In this document: positions 1 to 7,577 of the stretch, piece by piece
How positions within the stretch are numbered: the first letter of the stretch is position 1
Layout of the letters: each line of letters opens with the position of its first letter
DNA from: an uncultured Planctomycetia bacterium
GTDB lineage: Bacteria; Planctomycetota; Phycisphaerae; Phycisphaerales; SM1A02
Assembly: GCA_937871505.1 (NCBI GenBank)
Contig: CALMPF010000026.1
Span: 124,001-188,000, forward strand
Direction of reading: 5' to 3'
Length of the DNA stretch: 64,000 bases
The notes under the pieces: model-generated
Database searches by the model: none
What the model was told of the DNA's origin: nothing
What the model saw: only the letters and a program-made list of their open reading frames with translations
Translations under genes and position numbers: made by a program

Positions 1-1
1 G

Positions 2-2029
2 ACGCGCTTCGATCGGCCGCTCGCGCAGGCCGTCGAGCATCGCGTCGCCGCGCGCTTCGCCGCCGAGCGCGACTCCCGGCGGCGCCGTGCGCGCCTCGTC
101 AGCACGATCGTCGTGGCGGCGGCGATCGTCGCTGCGGCCACCGGGCTCTACGCGCTCTCGAAGGGCATCGAGCGCCGCCGCCTCGACGGGCTGGCTGAGC
201 GGCTCGAGAGCCTCCTCGCGAACGGTCAGGTCCCCGAGGCCCGATCGCTGGTCGGGCAGCTTCCCCCGGGGCGCAACGCGCGGCTGATCTCGGCCGTCGC
301 CCGCACCGAGACGGAGGGAGCGCGGTGGGATGCGCAGCGCGACGACGTCGGCGCGCGGCTGCGCGAGGCCGCGGCGATCCTCGACCGGCCGGAAGTGATG
401 ATCGACGAGCGGGCGATGGTCGCGGCCCGCGGCGCCCTCGATGGCGCTGCTCCCGCGGCGGCGTCCGTCGAGGAGCGGAGCGAGCTCGCCCGCCTCGAGG
501 CGATTCACCAGGAGCTCTCGGCGCGGCGGGTGGAGGCGCGGCGCACCGCGGCGCGCGAGGCGTGGAGCGCGCTGCGCGCCGAGCTCGCCGCGCGCGTCCC
601 TCCCAGCCGCTGGAGCAACGCGGAACGCACCTCGGTGCGGCGCTGGGACGAGCACCGCGGCGAGACGGCGCGCCTGCGCGGCCAGCTTGCAGCGCTGGCC
701 ATCGAGGCGGGGCCGGCGGAGGCGGCCGAGATCGGCGTCGAGCTGCGGCGGATCGACGGCGAGCTCGCGTCCATCGACGCCAGGACCGCGGCGATGCACC
801 GCGCCCGCGACCTGCTCGACTTCCTCGACGACCCGCCCCCGGACGAGGATGCCTACGCGGCGCGGATTCTCGAGGACCTCGCCGCCGTCGGGGAGGTCCT
901 CGCCGAGATCGGACGCCTCTCCGCGATCGAGCGCGTGGCGGACGCCGCCCGTTCAGGCCGGGCCGTGCGCCACTGGCGCGAGGTGGTCCGCCCGCGCGAG
1001 CTGCGAACTCGAGCCCTCGAATCGGGATCGCAGGGGCCGTGGCGGCCGCCGACGCGCATCGCGGCGCTCGAGCTCGCCGCGGTGCTCGCGCTGCACGAGC
1101 AGACGCACCCCGACTCGCCCTATCAGCGCCCTGCGGCGACCATGCGCGGATTTCTCGAGCATCACGCGGGCGACGGCTCCGCGACGCGCGGCGATGCGCT
1201 CGTCGAGGCCATCCGCGCGCTGGGATTCGAGGACCTGCATCGGACGCCGCTGAAGGGAGGCGGGGCGATCTACGTCCGTCCCGGCGCCGGGCCGTTCGAC
1301 AAGGCGCTCTCCACAAAGTCAGATCTTCGACGACCGGCGGGCCAGCTCTCGCCGCGCGGCGATCCGGGTCTTGTTCCCGCGGGCCCGTCGGTGCCGGTGC
1401 TCGCTTCGGTCGCGCTCGCCGACGGGCTGCCCGCGCTCTTCGGGCGCAGCGGCATCGAGCTCATGGAGGCCTTCCTCGGCCTCGTCGAGTCGGTCGAGCG
1501 GGCGGCGCCTGAGGATCCGCTGCTCGCGACCGACCTTCTCGCCCAGCTCTGGCAGGCGTGGCGCGACGTGGCGGCGACCGCCGCGGATCCCCTGCTCGCC
1601 GCGATGGAACCGTGGCTGCGCACCCTTCAGGGACGCTGGCGCGAAGCGCTCATCTTCGATTGGGCAGGCAGGTCCAACGACCTCCGCAGCGGTCCCGCCG
1701 CGGCCGCTCGGAGCGCAGCCGAGTCGGCGCTGGCGGGCCTTCCGGCGCCGCAGCCGAGACGCGCCGCCCTCGGACGCTGGTGGGCGGGACTGATGGACGA
1801 TCTCGCGGCGTGCTCGCCGGCGGGCGCCCTTCTCTTCGCGGACGCCGACGGCATCCGCCGGACCCCGGAGTTCTCCGGCGCCGGCGAAGGGTTCATCATC
1901 GTTCCCCGACCCGGCGAACGCGGGCGGTTCATGTTCGCGCCGGTCCGGATCGTCGACGGCGAGGGGTTGGTCGAGGCTGGTGCGGCGCCGCCCGAGGCCA
2001 CGATGCTCTTCCGACGGCTCGGTCAGTGA
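2..2029 (+). CDS. Large membrane-anchored protein of unknown function (5' end outside window), first gene of a motor-type operon
   Basis: The frame is open at the left edge, so the N-terminus is missing; the GTG at 113 lies inside the gene. The visible part starts with a basic stretch and one hydrophobic segment (about nt 98-160, LVSTIVVAAAIVAAATGLYA), then a long Arg/Glu/Ala-rich region likely to form coiled coil (about nt 170-1000), then a less charged C-terminal region that may be globular. I recognise no enzyme motif. It lies 174 bp before an ExbB/TolQ-type channel gene and two ExbD-like genes on the same strand, so a role as accessory or effector of that membrane motor is an inference from context. 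It could also be the C-terminal part of an anchored signalling protein whose domain lies upstream. Codon use matches the neighbours. Confidence 0.7.
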   Translation, partial: TRFDRPLAQAVEHRVAARFAAERDSRRRRARLVSTIVVAAAIVAAATGLYALSKGIERRRLDGLAERLESLLANGQVPEARSLVGQLPPGRNARLISAVARTETEGARWDAQRDDVGARLREAAAILDRPEVMIDERAMVAARGALDGAAPAAASVEERSELARLEAIHQELSARRVEARRTAAREAWSALRAELAARVPPSRWSNAERTSVRRWDEHRGETARLRGQLAALAIEAGPAEAAEIGVELRRIDGELASIDARTAAMHRARDLLDFLDDPPPDEDAYAARILEDLAAVGEVLAEIGRLSAIERVADAARSGRAVRHWREVVRPRELRTRALESGSQGPWRPPTRIAALELAAVLALHEQTHPDSPYQRPAATMRGFLEHHAGDGSATRGDALVEAIRALGFEDLHRTPLKGGGAIYVRPGAGPFDKALSTKSDLRRPAGQLSPRGDPGLVPAGPSVPVLASVALADGLPALFGRSGIELMEAFLGLVESVERAAPEDPLLATDLLAQLWQAWRDVAATAADPLLAAMEPWLRTLQGRWREALIFDWAGRSNDLRSGPAAAARSAAESALAGLPAPQPRRAALGRWWAGLMDDLAACSPAGALLFADADGIRRTPEFSGAGEGFIIVPRPGERGRFMFAPVRIVDGEGLVEAGAAPPEATMLFRRLGQ

Positions 2030-2037
2030 TCGGAACG

Positions 2038-2066
2038 GACGAGCGAGACTCGGAGTTCCGCTCGTC
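2038..2066 (+). terminator. Hairpin in the first intergenic gap (possible attenuator or terminator)
   Basis: An 8-bp perfect inverted repeat (GACGAGCG / CGCTCGTC) encloses a 13-nt loop 8 nt after the stop of the first gene. No T-run follows, so it may stabilise or partly terminate the transcript rather than act as a classical terminator. Confidence 0.3.
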
Positions 2067-2203
2067 GGCAGCGCTCCGGAAGCCCTCGGGCTCCCTCGAC
2101 TCCCGGCAGCCCGGCGCGCACGGGCCTGTGCGTCTCTGAATCCCCGAGGCCCCGCGCGCGACCCGTGCCATGCGAGACCCTGTCGGGAGTGACCGCTGAG
2201 CAA

Positions 2204-3139
2204 ATGCCCATGACCCCCACCGACGCAGGTCGATCCTCCGAAGCCAGCCTCGCCGCGCGTCCGCCCGGGAGCGCCTTCCTCGCCGAGCCGCAGCACCGGC
2301 TTCGCTACGCTGCCATCGACCCGGAAGCGCGGCTCGGTCTGCCCTCGGGGCTCTTCACCACCCCGCACGCGGTGACGACCCTGATCGTGGCGGCGGTGGC
2401 GATCGCAATCCTCTACGGCGTCGCATGGCTGTTCCGCGAGAGCACCGTCGGGGCCGTCGTCTGGCACCAGCTCACCGGCTTCGGCCGGATCCCGATCCCG
2501 ATGGCGTTCCTCTCGCTCTGGTCGCTCTCGATCCTGTTCTTCAAGTGGAGAAAGATCGCCGCCCAGCGGCGCGCGCTCGAGTACCGCTTCATGCCGGGGG
2601 ACTCCGCCTTCGTGCTCTCCACCGAGACCGCGGGACGGGTGATCGCCGCGATCGAGGAGGAGGTCGATCGGCCCGACCGCTTCATCCAGCTCGCGCGCGT
2701 CCTCATCGCCCTCAAGGGGGTACGGAACTTCGGTCGCATCGGCGATGTCGACGAGCTGCTCGAGTCCCAGGCGGCGCACGACGAGGCCGCGATGGAGAGC
2801 GGATACACCGTGCTCCGCGGCTTCATCTGGGCGATCCCCGTTCTCGGCTTCATCGGCACCGTGATCGGCCTGACCGCTGCGATCTCGAGCTTCGGGACGA
2901 TCCTCGACGATGGAGGAGGGGCGAACGTCGAGCAGCTCACGCGCCAGCTCGGCGGCGTCGTGCGCGGGCTGGACACCGCCTTCGTCACCACCGGGCAGGC
3001 GCTTGTCGCGGCGCTGGCGATTCACCTGCTTCAGACCTTCGCACGGCGCGCCGACGAGTCGCTCCTCGACGACATCCGCCGCCGCTGCGCCGTCGAGGTC
3101 GTCGGCCGCGTGCGCGTCGCGCGGACGGCGGGGGAGTGA
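2204..3139 (+). CDS. MotA/TolQ/ExbB family proton channel subunit
   Basis: This is an inner-membrane A-subunit of an ion-driven motor, which would form the ring around B-subunits and couple ion flow to work in the periplasm. From the ATG at 2204 it has 311 residues. Four hydrophobic segments are visible: about nt 2370-2435 (VTTLIVAAVAIAILYG), 2490-2545, 2820-2900 with the family signature (IPVLGFIGTVIGLTAAISSF), and 2965-3040 (TAFVTTGQALVAALAIHLL), which has the TT pair usual in the last helix. The cytoplasmic loop between helices 2 and 3 is about 95 residues. An upstream GTG at 2165 is possible, but 2204 or 2210 are the nearest ATGs. Two ExbD-like genes follow within 4 bp and by overlap, which fixes its context. 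TolQ, ExbB or MotA proper is less likely because no tol, tonB or flagellar genes are nearby. Confidence 0.85.
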   Translation: MPMTPTDAGRSSEASLAARPPGSAFLAEPQHRLRYAAIDPEARLGLPSGLFTTPHAVTTLIVAAVAIAILYGVAWLFRESTVGAVVWHQLTGFGRIPIPMAFLSLWSLSILFFKWRKIAAQRRALEYRFMPGDSAFVLSTETAGRVIAAIEEEVDRPDRFIQLARVLIALKGVRNFGRIGDVDELLESQAAHDEAAMESGYTVLRGFIWAIPVLGFIGTVIGLTAAISSFGTILDDGGGANVEQLTRQLGGVVRGLDTAFVTTGQALVAALAIHLLQTFARRADESLLDDIRRRCAVEVVGRVRVARTAGE

Positions 3140-3142
3140 GCG

Positions 3143-4126
3143 ATGGCCCGCGGCGCACGGCGCGGCGGCGATGACTCGCCCGCGACCTTCTTCTCCTTCC
3201 AGGACCTGATGATGGCGACCATCGGGGTCATCATGGTGGTGACGCTGATCCTCGTGCTCCACGTCGTCGCGTCGCCGCTGCGGGTGACCTCGGTGCCGTC
3301 GGACCGCCCGGAGAGGGTCGATCTGCGCGAGCTCGAGCGCCGTCGCGACGAGCTCCGCGCCCTGGAGGCGATGCTCACGGCGCTCCCCGAGCCGGAGGCG
3401 ACCGTCGCGGCGCGGCGGGCCGAGCGCCGGGCGATCGAAGGCGATCTCGATCTCGCGCGGCTGCGCATCGAGGCGCTGCACGCGCAGCTCCGGACGCTGG
3501 CCGAGGCCGCCGGGGGGCGGCCCGCGGTCCTCGACGTCGTCGAGCTGATGCGCCTCCGCGACGAACTCGAGGGCGAACTCGGCGACCTGCGCCGCCGCAG
3601 CCGGATCGTCTACATCGTCGACAAGGCGGAGCGCCCCCCGCGGATCATCGAGGTTTCCGGCGGGCGCATCGTGATCTCCTCCACCTCGCCGGAAGAGCCG
3701 CCGATGGCGATCGATGCCCGCGAGCCGGAGCTTCGCGCCCGGCTGGTGATCGAGGCGATCCGCAGCGATCGAAGGTGGCGCGAGCGCTACCCGCTGATCG
3801 TCCTCAAGCCCTCGGGTCTGGCGACCTGGCGGGCGATCGAGGCGGCGATCGCTGCCGATCCGGCGCTGAGCGCGCATGGCACCGGGCTCGACCTCATCGC
3901 CGAGGATCAGGCCACGACAGACCAGTTCCCCGCAGGGGAGCTCTTCGAGTCGCCTGCCGGCGAGAGCGATCCGAGGGGCGCGAGGCGCCCCGCCGGCTCC
4001 GGAAGCGATGGAGCACGCGGCGGCGCTCCCGAGGGTCCGCGCTCTCCGGCGAGCCCGACCGGCACCGGCGCGCCGCCGGATGCGCCATCGGCGGGGTCGC
4101 CCCCTGCGCGGGGGGGGGCGCGATGA
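3143..4126 (+). CDS. ExbD/MotB-like motor partner, first of two
   Basis: This 327-residue protein has one N-terminal transmembrane helix (residues about 14-36, FQDLMMATIGVIMVVTLILV) carrying an Asp just before the hydrophobic run, where ExbD, TolR and MotB place their proton-accepting Asp. A coiled-coil Arg/Glu segment (about 50-155) follows, then a compact domain (about 155-255) containing IVLKPSG, and a Pro/Gly/Ser-rich low-complexity tail. The start has a strong ribosome site (GGGGAG at 3131-3136) 4 bp after the channel gene, and the stop overlaps the next start (ATGA at 4123). I see no OmpA-type peptidoglycan-binding motif. It is inferred to be one half of a B-subunit pair reaching into the periplasm. 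Confidence 0.7.
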   Translation: MARGARRGGDDSPATFFSFQDLMMATIGVIMVVTLILVLHVVASPLRVTSVPSDRPERVDLRELERRRDELRALEAMLTALPEPEATVAARRAERRAIEGDLDLARLRIEALHAQLRTLAEAAGGRPAVLDVVELMRLRDELEGELGDLRRRSRIVYIVDKAERPPRIIEVSGGRIVISSTSPEEPPMAIDAREPELRARLVIEAIRSDRRWRERYPLIVLKPSGLATWRAIEAAIAADPALSAHGTGLDLIAEDQATTDQFPAGELFESPAGESDPRGARRPAGSGSDGARGGAPEGPRSPASPTGTGAPPDAPSAGSPPARGGAR

Positions 4127-5085
4127 GGCGGGCCCGCCGCATGCGCGGCCGCCGCGGGCGCTCGGGCGACAGCCTCGAGCTGCTGCTCGATGTCGTCTGC
4201 AACCTCTTCGGTTCCATCATCTTCATCGCCCTGCTGACGGCGCTGCTCGTCCGCGCCGGCGGTCGCGCCGAGCCCTCGACCGGGGAGGCCCCGGCGACGG
4301 CCGCCGAGGTCAAGGCGCTGCGAGCCGAGATCGCGGCGCTGCGACGCCGGATCGAGGAGCCCGGACTGCGCGACCGGCTCGCGAGTGCCGGGCTCGTCTC
4401 CGAGGCGGCGCGCCGCGACGAGGAGGCGCGGGCCGAGCTCGACCGGCGCCGCGTCATCGCCGCAGAGTACGAGCGCCGGATCGGCGAACTGGAGGAGGAC
4501 GCGGATCTGGGCGCCGAACGGCGCGCGGGCCTCGAGCTCGAGCTGGCGGCGCTGGTCGCCGAGCGCGACGCGCTGCGCTCGCTGACCGAGCGGACGCTCC
4601 GCACGCCGCGGCGCCGCGACGTCGCCCGGACGTTCCCCGCGCAGATCGTCCTCTCGCGCGGCCGGGCGTACGTGGTCAACGACTGGCGCACCGCCGGCGC
4701 CGATCCCTGCCGCGTCTACTGCACATGGAACCCCGATGCGGTCGATCTGGCGGCGGGGCCGACCTGTGTCGTCCATGACTGCTGGGCGGACGGGACCCTC
4801 TTCATCGAGCGCAGCGTCCCCCTCCGCGCCGACGGCGGCGTCGTCGTCCGCGGTCCGGCTGCGCTGGCCGCCGAACCCGCGTGGGCCCGCGCGATCGCGG
4901 GTCTCGATCCGAGCGTTCATGTCGTGAGCTTCCGCGTCGCCCCCGACTCCTTCGGCATCTTCGCCGCCGTCCGCGAAGACCTCGCCCGGCGCGGCTTCGC
5001 CTACGACGTCAACCCCACGCTCCTCCCCGCCGACGCCGCCCTCTACACCGACGTCATCGTCCAGGGAACGCCGACGGCGCAGTGA
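4123..5085 (+). CDS. ExbD/TolR-like motor partner, second of two
   Basis: This 320-residue protein begins inside the previous stop (ATGA overlap). After a basic N-terminus it has one membrane helix (about residues 20-45, LELLLDVVCNLFGSIIFIAL) with Asp at the position of the proton-carrying Asp of ExbD (LIDV... in that family). Residues about 60-160 are heptad-like coiled coil. The C-terminal domain (about 170-320) contains three or four Cys and a segment VAPDSFGIFAAVREDL that resembles the substrate-side domain of the preceding protein (PSG...TW...). The two proteins therefore look like divergent paralogues: same architecture, different helix. Periplasmic Cys residues may form disulfides. Its partner in the membrane is inferred to be the channel encoded at 2204. 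Confidence 0.7.
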   Translation: MRRARRMRGRRGRSGDSLELLLDVVCNLFGSIIFIALLTALLVRAGGRAEPSTGEAPATAAEVKALRAEIAALRRRIEEPGLRDRLASAGLVSEAARRDEEARAELDRRRVIAAEYERRIGELEEDADLGAERRAGLELELAALVAERDALRSLTERTLRTPRRRDVARTFPAQIVLSRGRAYVVNDWRTAGADPCRVYCTWNPDAVDLAAGPTCVVHDCWADGTLFIERSVPLRADGGVVVRGPAALAAEPAWARAIAGLDPSVHVVSFRVAPDSFGIFAAVREDLARRGFAYDVNPTLLPADAALYTDVIVQGTPTAQ

Positions 5086-5237
5086 TCGCAGATCGGGCGC
5101 CGACGGCCCCGAGCAGGCGATCGCGCCTCCCGGCATGGGCCCCGCGGGCGCAGCAGGAGGCTCGGCAGACTGGACCGCGAGGGCGCGGTCATCCCGGCCG
5201 CTCGCTCGTCAATCGGCGCGCGTCGTCAGGCGGGCGG

Positions 5238-5351
5238 CTACACATCGACGAAGGGTGCGAGGCGGACGCCTTTGTGCATCTCGGTCGGGCAGGACCCGTT
5301 GATGCCGGCGGCACGGAGGGCGTCGCGCGCCGAGAAGCCGCCCTTGCGCAA
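5238..5351 (-). CDS. Possible 37-residue micro-ORF behind the tail-anchored protein
   Basis: A TTG at 5351 begins 1 nt after the stop codon of the minus-strand gene ending at 5353 and reads 37 codons to TAG at 5238. The predicted peptide is not Arg-biased like the shadow frames here and ends in SCPTEMHKGVRLAPFVDV. It could be a translationally coupled small protein or a remnant of a longer gene. I cannot assign a function. Confidence 0.2.
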   Translation of the reverse strand: MRKGGFSARDALRAAGINGSCPTEMHKGVRLAPFVDV

Positions 5352-5352
5352 G

Positions 5353-5805
5353 CTACGATCTGCTCCGCGCCGCGCGGCGCCACATCAGCGCTGTCAGCCA
5401 GAACGCGAAGCAGGCAATCGGGAAGTCCGGGATCAGACCGGTGATCGTCGCTCGCCGCGTGAAGGGATGGACCGGGGCGATCTCAGCGTCGAAGCCCGAT
5501 CCTCCGAGGAGCATTGTGCGGCCGAATGCGGAGTGAGCGCTCAGCCGCACGTCGCCGGCGTGCGTCGAGATCGCGAGGGTCCGCTCAAGTGCGTTCGCCT
5601 TCGTGGCGGATGCCACGGTCCCGTACTTCGAGCACATCGTCCAGTGGCCGCTGAACATGCCGTGCTTGCAGATCCTGTGTTCCGCGCCGTCGATCGTGGC
5701 CGCCCCGCCCTCGCCCATCCGATCCAGCTCCGTCACGGCGGAGTGGCCAGGTCCATCGAGGGTGAAGTCCCAGGCACAGAGGCTTCGAGGAGTGCAGGTG
5801 AACAT
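5353..5805 (-). CDS. Small C-terminally membrane-anchored protein of unknown function
   Basis: From the ATG at 5805 this encodes 150 residues. The body is rich in beta-type sequence (CAWDFTLDGPG, ATIDGAEHRICKHGMFSG, LLGGSGFDAEI) and the C-terminus carries one hydrophobic helix (LIPDFPIACFAFWLTALMW) followed by RRAARSRS, giving a tail anchor with a positive end. The longer open frame to 6120 would overlap the DUF1501 gene and is Arg-rich, so I chose the internal ATG. The layout recalls phospholipid-scramblase/LURP-like beta proteins with a tail anchor, but the resemblance is too weak to name it. It lies 95 bp downstream of the DUF1501 gene on the same strand and may share its transcript. Confidence 0.6.
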   Translation of the reverse strand: MFTCTPRSLCAWDFTLDGPGHSAVTELDRMGEGGAATIDGAEHRICKHGMFSGHWTMCSKYGTVASATKANALERTLAISTHAGDVRLSAHSAFGRTMLLGGSGFDAEIAPVHPFTRRATITGLIPDFPIACFAFWLTALMWRRAARSRS

Positions 5806-5900
5806 GGCTGCTTCGTGACTCCGAGCGCCCCGGCTGACTCGGGCATGCGGGCGCGAGCAGGAAGTCCGAACCGCGCACTCCCCGCGCGCCGCGGGCCGCG

Positions 5901-7478
5901 TCAGGCCAGCAGGGGCGTGAAGACGTGCCCGTGGACATCCGTCAGCCGATAGTCGCGGCCCTGGAAGCGGTGGGTCAGCCGCAGGTGGTCGAGCCCGAGC
6001 AGGTGGAGGATGGTCGCCTGGAGGTCGTGGACGTGGCAGGGATCGGCGACGACGTCGTAGCCGATCTCGTCGGTGGCGCCGATGGTCACCCCGGCCTTCA
6101 CGCCTCCGCCGGCGAACCACATCGTGAAGGCGCGGGCGTGATGGTCGCGGCCGAGGAAGGTGGATCCGTTGCGGGCTTCGTTCATCGGCGTCCGGCCGAA
6201 CTCGCCGCCCCAGACCACGAGGGTCTCCTCGAGCATTCCCAGTCGCTTCAGGTCCTTGACGAGGGCGGCGCAGGCCTGGTCGGTCTCGTCGCAGCGCTTC
6301 CGCAGGGAGGTGACGATGTCGTCGTCAGGGCTCGTGCCGTGACTGTCCCAGCCACGGTGATAGAGCTGGACGAAGCGCACGCCGCGCTGGAGCAGGCGGC
6401 GGGCGAGGAGACAGTTGTTGGCGAAGGTGCTGCGGCCGGGTGCTGCGCCGTAGAGATCGAGCACCTCCTGCGGCTCGTCCGAGATGTCGGTCAGCCCCGG
6501 CACGCTCGACTGCATCCGATAGGCGAGCTCGTAGTTGGCGATGCGCGAGGCGATCTCGGGATCTGAGAGGGCGCCGAGACGGATGCGGTCGAGGTCGCCG
6601 AGGGCGGCGAGCGCCCGGCGCCGCGAGGCGTCGTCGATGCCCTCGGGGTTGCGCACGAAGAGGACCGGATCGGCCCCGCCGCGGAACTGGACCCCCTGAT
6701 GGTGGGTGGGGAGGAACCCCGCCGACCAGCAACTGTGTCCTCCGCTGGGCTGGCCGCCGCCGGAGAGCAGCACGACGAAGCCGGGGAGATCCTCGCTCTC
6801 GCTGCCGATGCCGTAGGTGACCCACGATCCCATGCTCGGTCGCCCCGGCCGCGCGAAGCCCGTGTTGATGAAGAGCTCCGCCGGCGAGTGATTGAACTGA
6901 TCCGTCTGGAGCGAGCGGACGATCGCGATGTCGTCGACGATGCCCGCGGTGTGCGGGAGCAGCTCCGAGACCCATGCGCCGCAGTTGCCGTGCCGGTCGA
7001 ATCGGTAGGGCGATCCGAGGAGCTTGGGCGTTCCGCGGATGAAGGCGAAGCGCTCCTTGTCGAGGAACTCGGGCGGGCACTCGGTCATGTCGAGCTCGAC
7101 GAGCCGAGGCTTGGGATCGAAGAGATCGAGCTGCGACGGCGCCCCGTTCATGAAGAGGTAGACGACGCGCTTCGCGCGCGGTGCGAAGTGCGGCGCCCGC
7201 GCGGCGAGCGCGTTCGGCGGAAGAGCTCCCGCAGGGCCGGGGCCTGCGCCGGCGCCGAGTGCGGGAGCTGCACTGGCGCGGCCCGCCAGCAGCGACGCGA
7301 GACCGATGGAGCCAAGCCCCAGCGTGCAGTTGCGGAAGAACTGGCGGCGCGTGGCGCTGCGCAGCGGGTCCGTCGCGCCGTCGGCGGCGCCGCACGCGCG
7401 ATCGATCTCGGAACCGCGGCCGGCTGGGTCGCCGCCGTCGACGCGTCGGTCGCACTGATATGGGTCGTGGGCGGTCAT
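5901..7478 (-). CDS. DUF1501 family protein, Tat-exported
   Basis: This 525-residue protein belongs to the DUF1501 family (sulfatase/phosphatase-like fold, common in planctomycetes). An N-terminal extension leads to a twin-arginine signal ([23 protein letters not shown] at about residues 44-45). Family motifs visible are [52 protein letters not shown] and GRDHHARAF. The C-terminus ([15 protein letters not shown]) is intact. It is encoded 99 bp behind the large DUF1549/DUF1553 gene on the same strand. The two families nearly always occur together, which supports a joint role, often proposed in breakdown of complex polysaccharides. The reaction is not established. Confidence 0.9.
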   Translation of the reverse strand: MTAHDPYQCDRRVDGGDPAGRGSEIDRACGAADGATDPLRSATRRQFFRNCTLGLGSIGLASLLAGRASAAPALGAGAGPGPAGALPPNALAARAPHFAPRAKRVVYLFMNGAPSQLDLFDPKPRLVELDMTECPPEFLDKERFAFIRGTPKLLGSPYRFDRHGNCGAWVSELLPHTAGIVDDIAIVRSLQTDQFNHSPAELFINTGFARPGRPSMGSWVTYGIGSESEDLPGFVVLLSGGGQPSGGHSCWSAGFLPTHHQGVQFRGGADPVLFVRNPEGIDDASRRRALAALGDLDRIRLGALSDPEIASRIANYELAYRMQSSVPGLTDISDEPQEVLDLYGAAPGRSTFANNCLLARRLLQRGVRFVQLYHRGWDSHGTSPDDDIVTSLRKRCDETDQACAALVKDLKRLGMLEETLVVWGGEFGRTPMNEARNGSTFLGRDHHARAFTMWFAGGGVKAGVTIGATDEIGYDVVADPCHVHDLQATILHLLGLDHLRLTHRFQGRDYRLTDVHGHVFTPLLA

Positions 7479-7577
7479 GGGGCTGGGAGGCCAGGCTTCC
7501 GGGCGCTGATTCAGGGATGAGGGAACGCGATGCCGATTCGGAGGAGGTCGGCGCTCGCCGGTCCTGCCATGAGAGGT

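Noticed and set aside
2..5085. Zorya-type anti-phage system (ZorA/ZorB)
   Set aside because: The channel protein lacks the very long cytoplasmic tail of ZorA, the B proteins show no OmpA-like peptidoglycan-binding motif, and no helicase or nuclease gene follows. The left side is cut, so this cannot be fully excluded.
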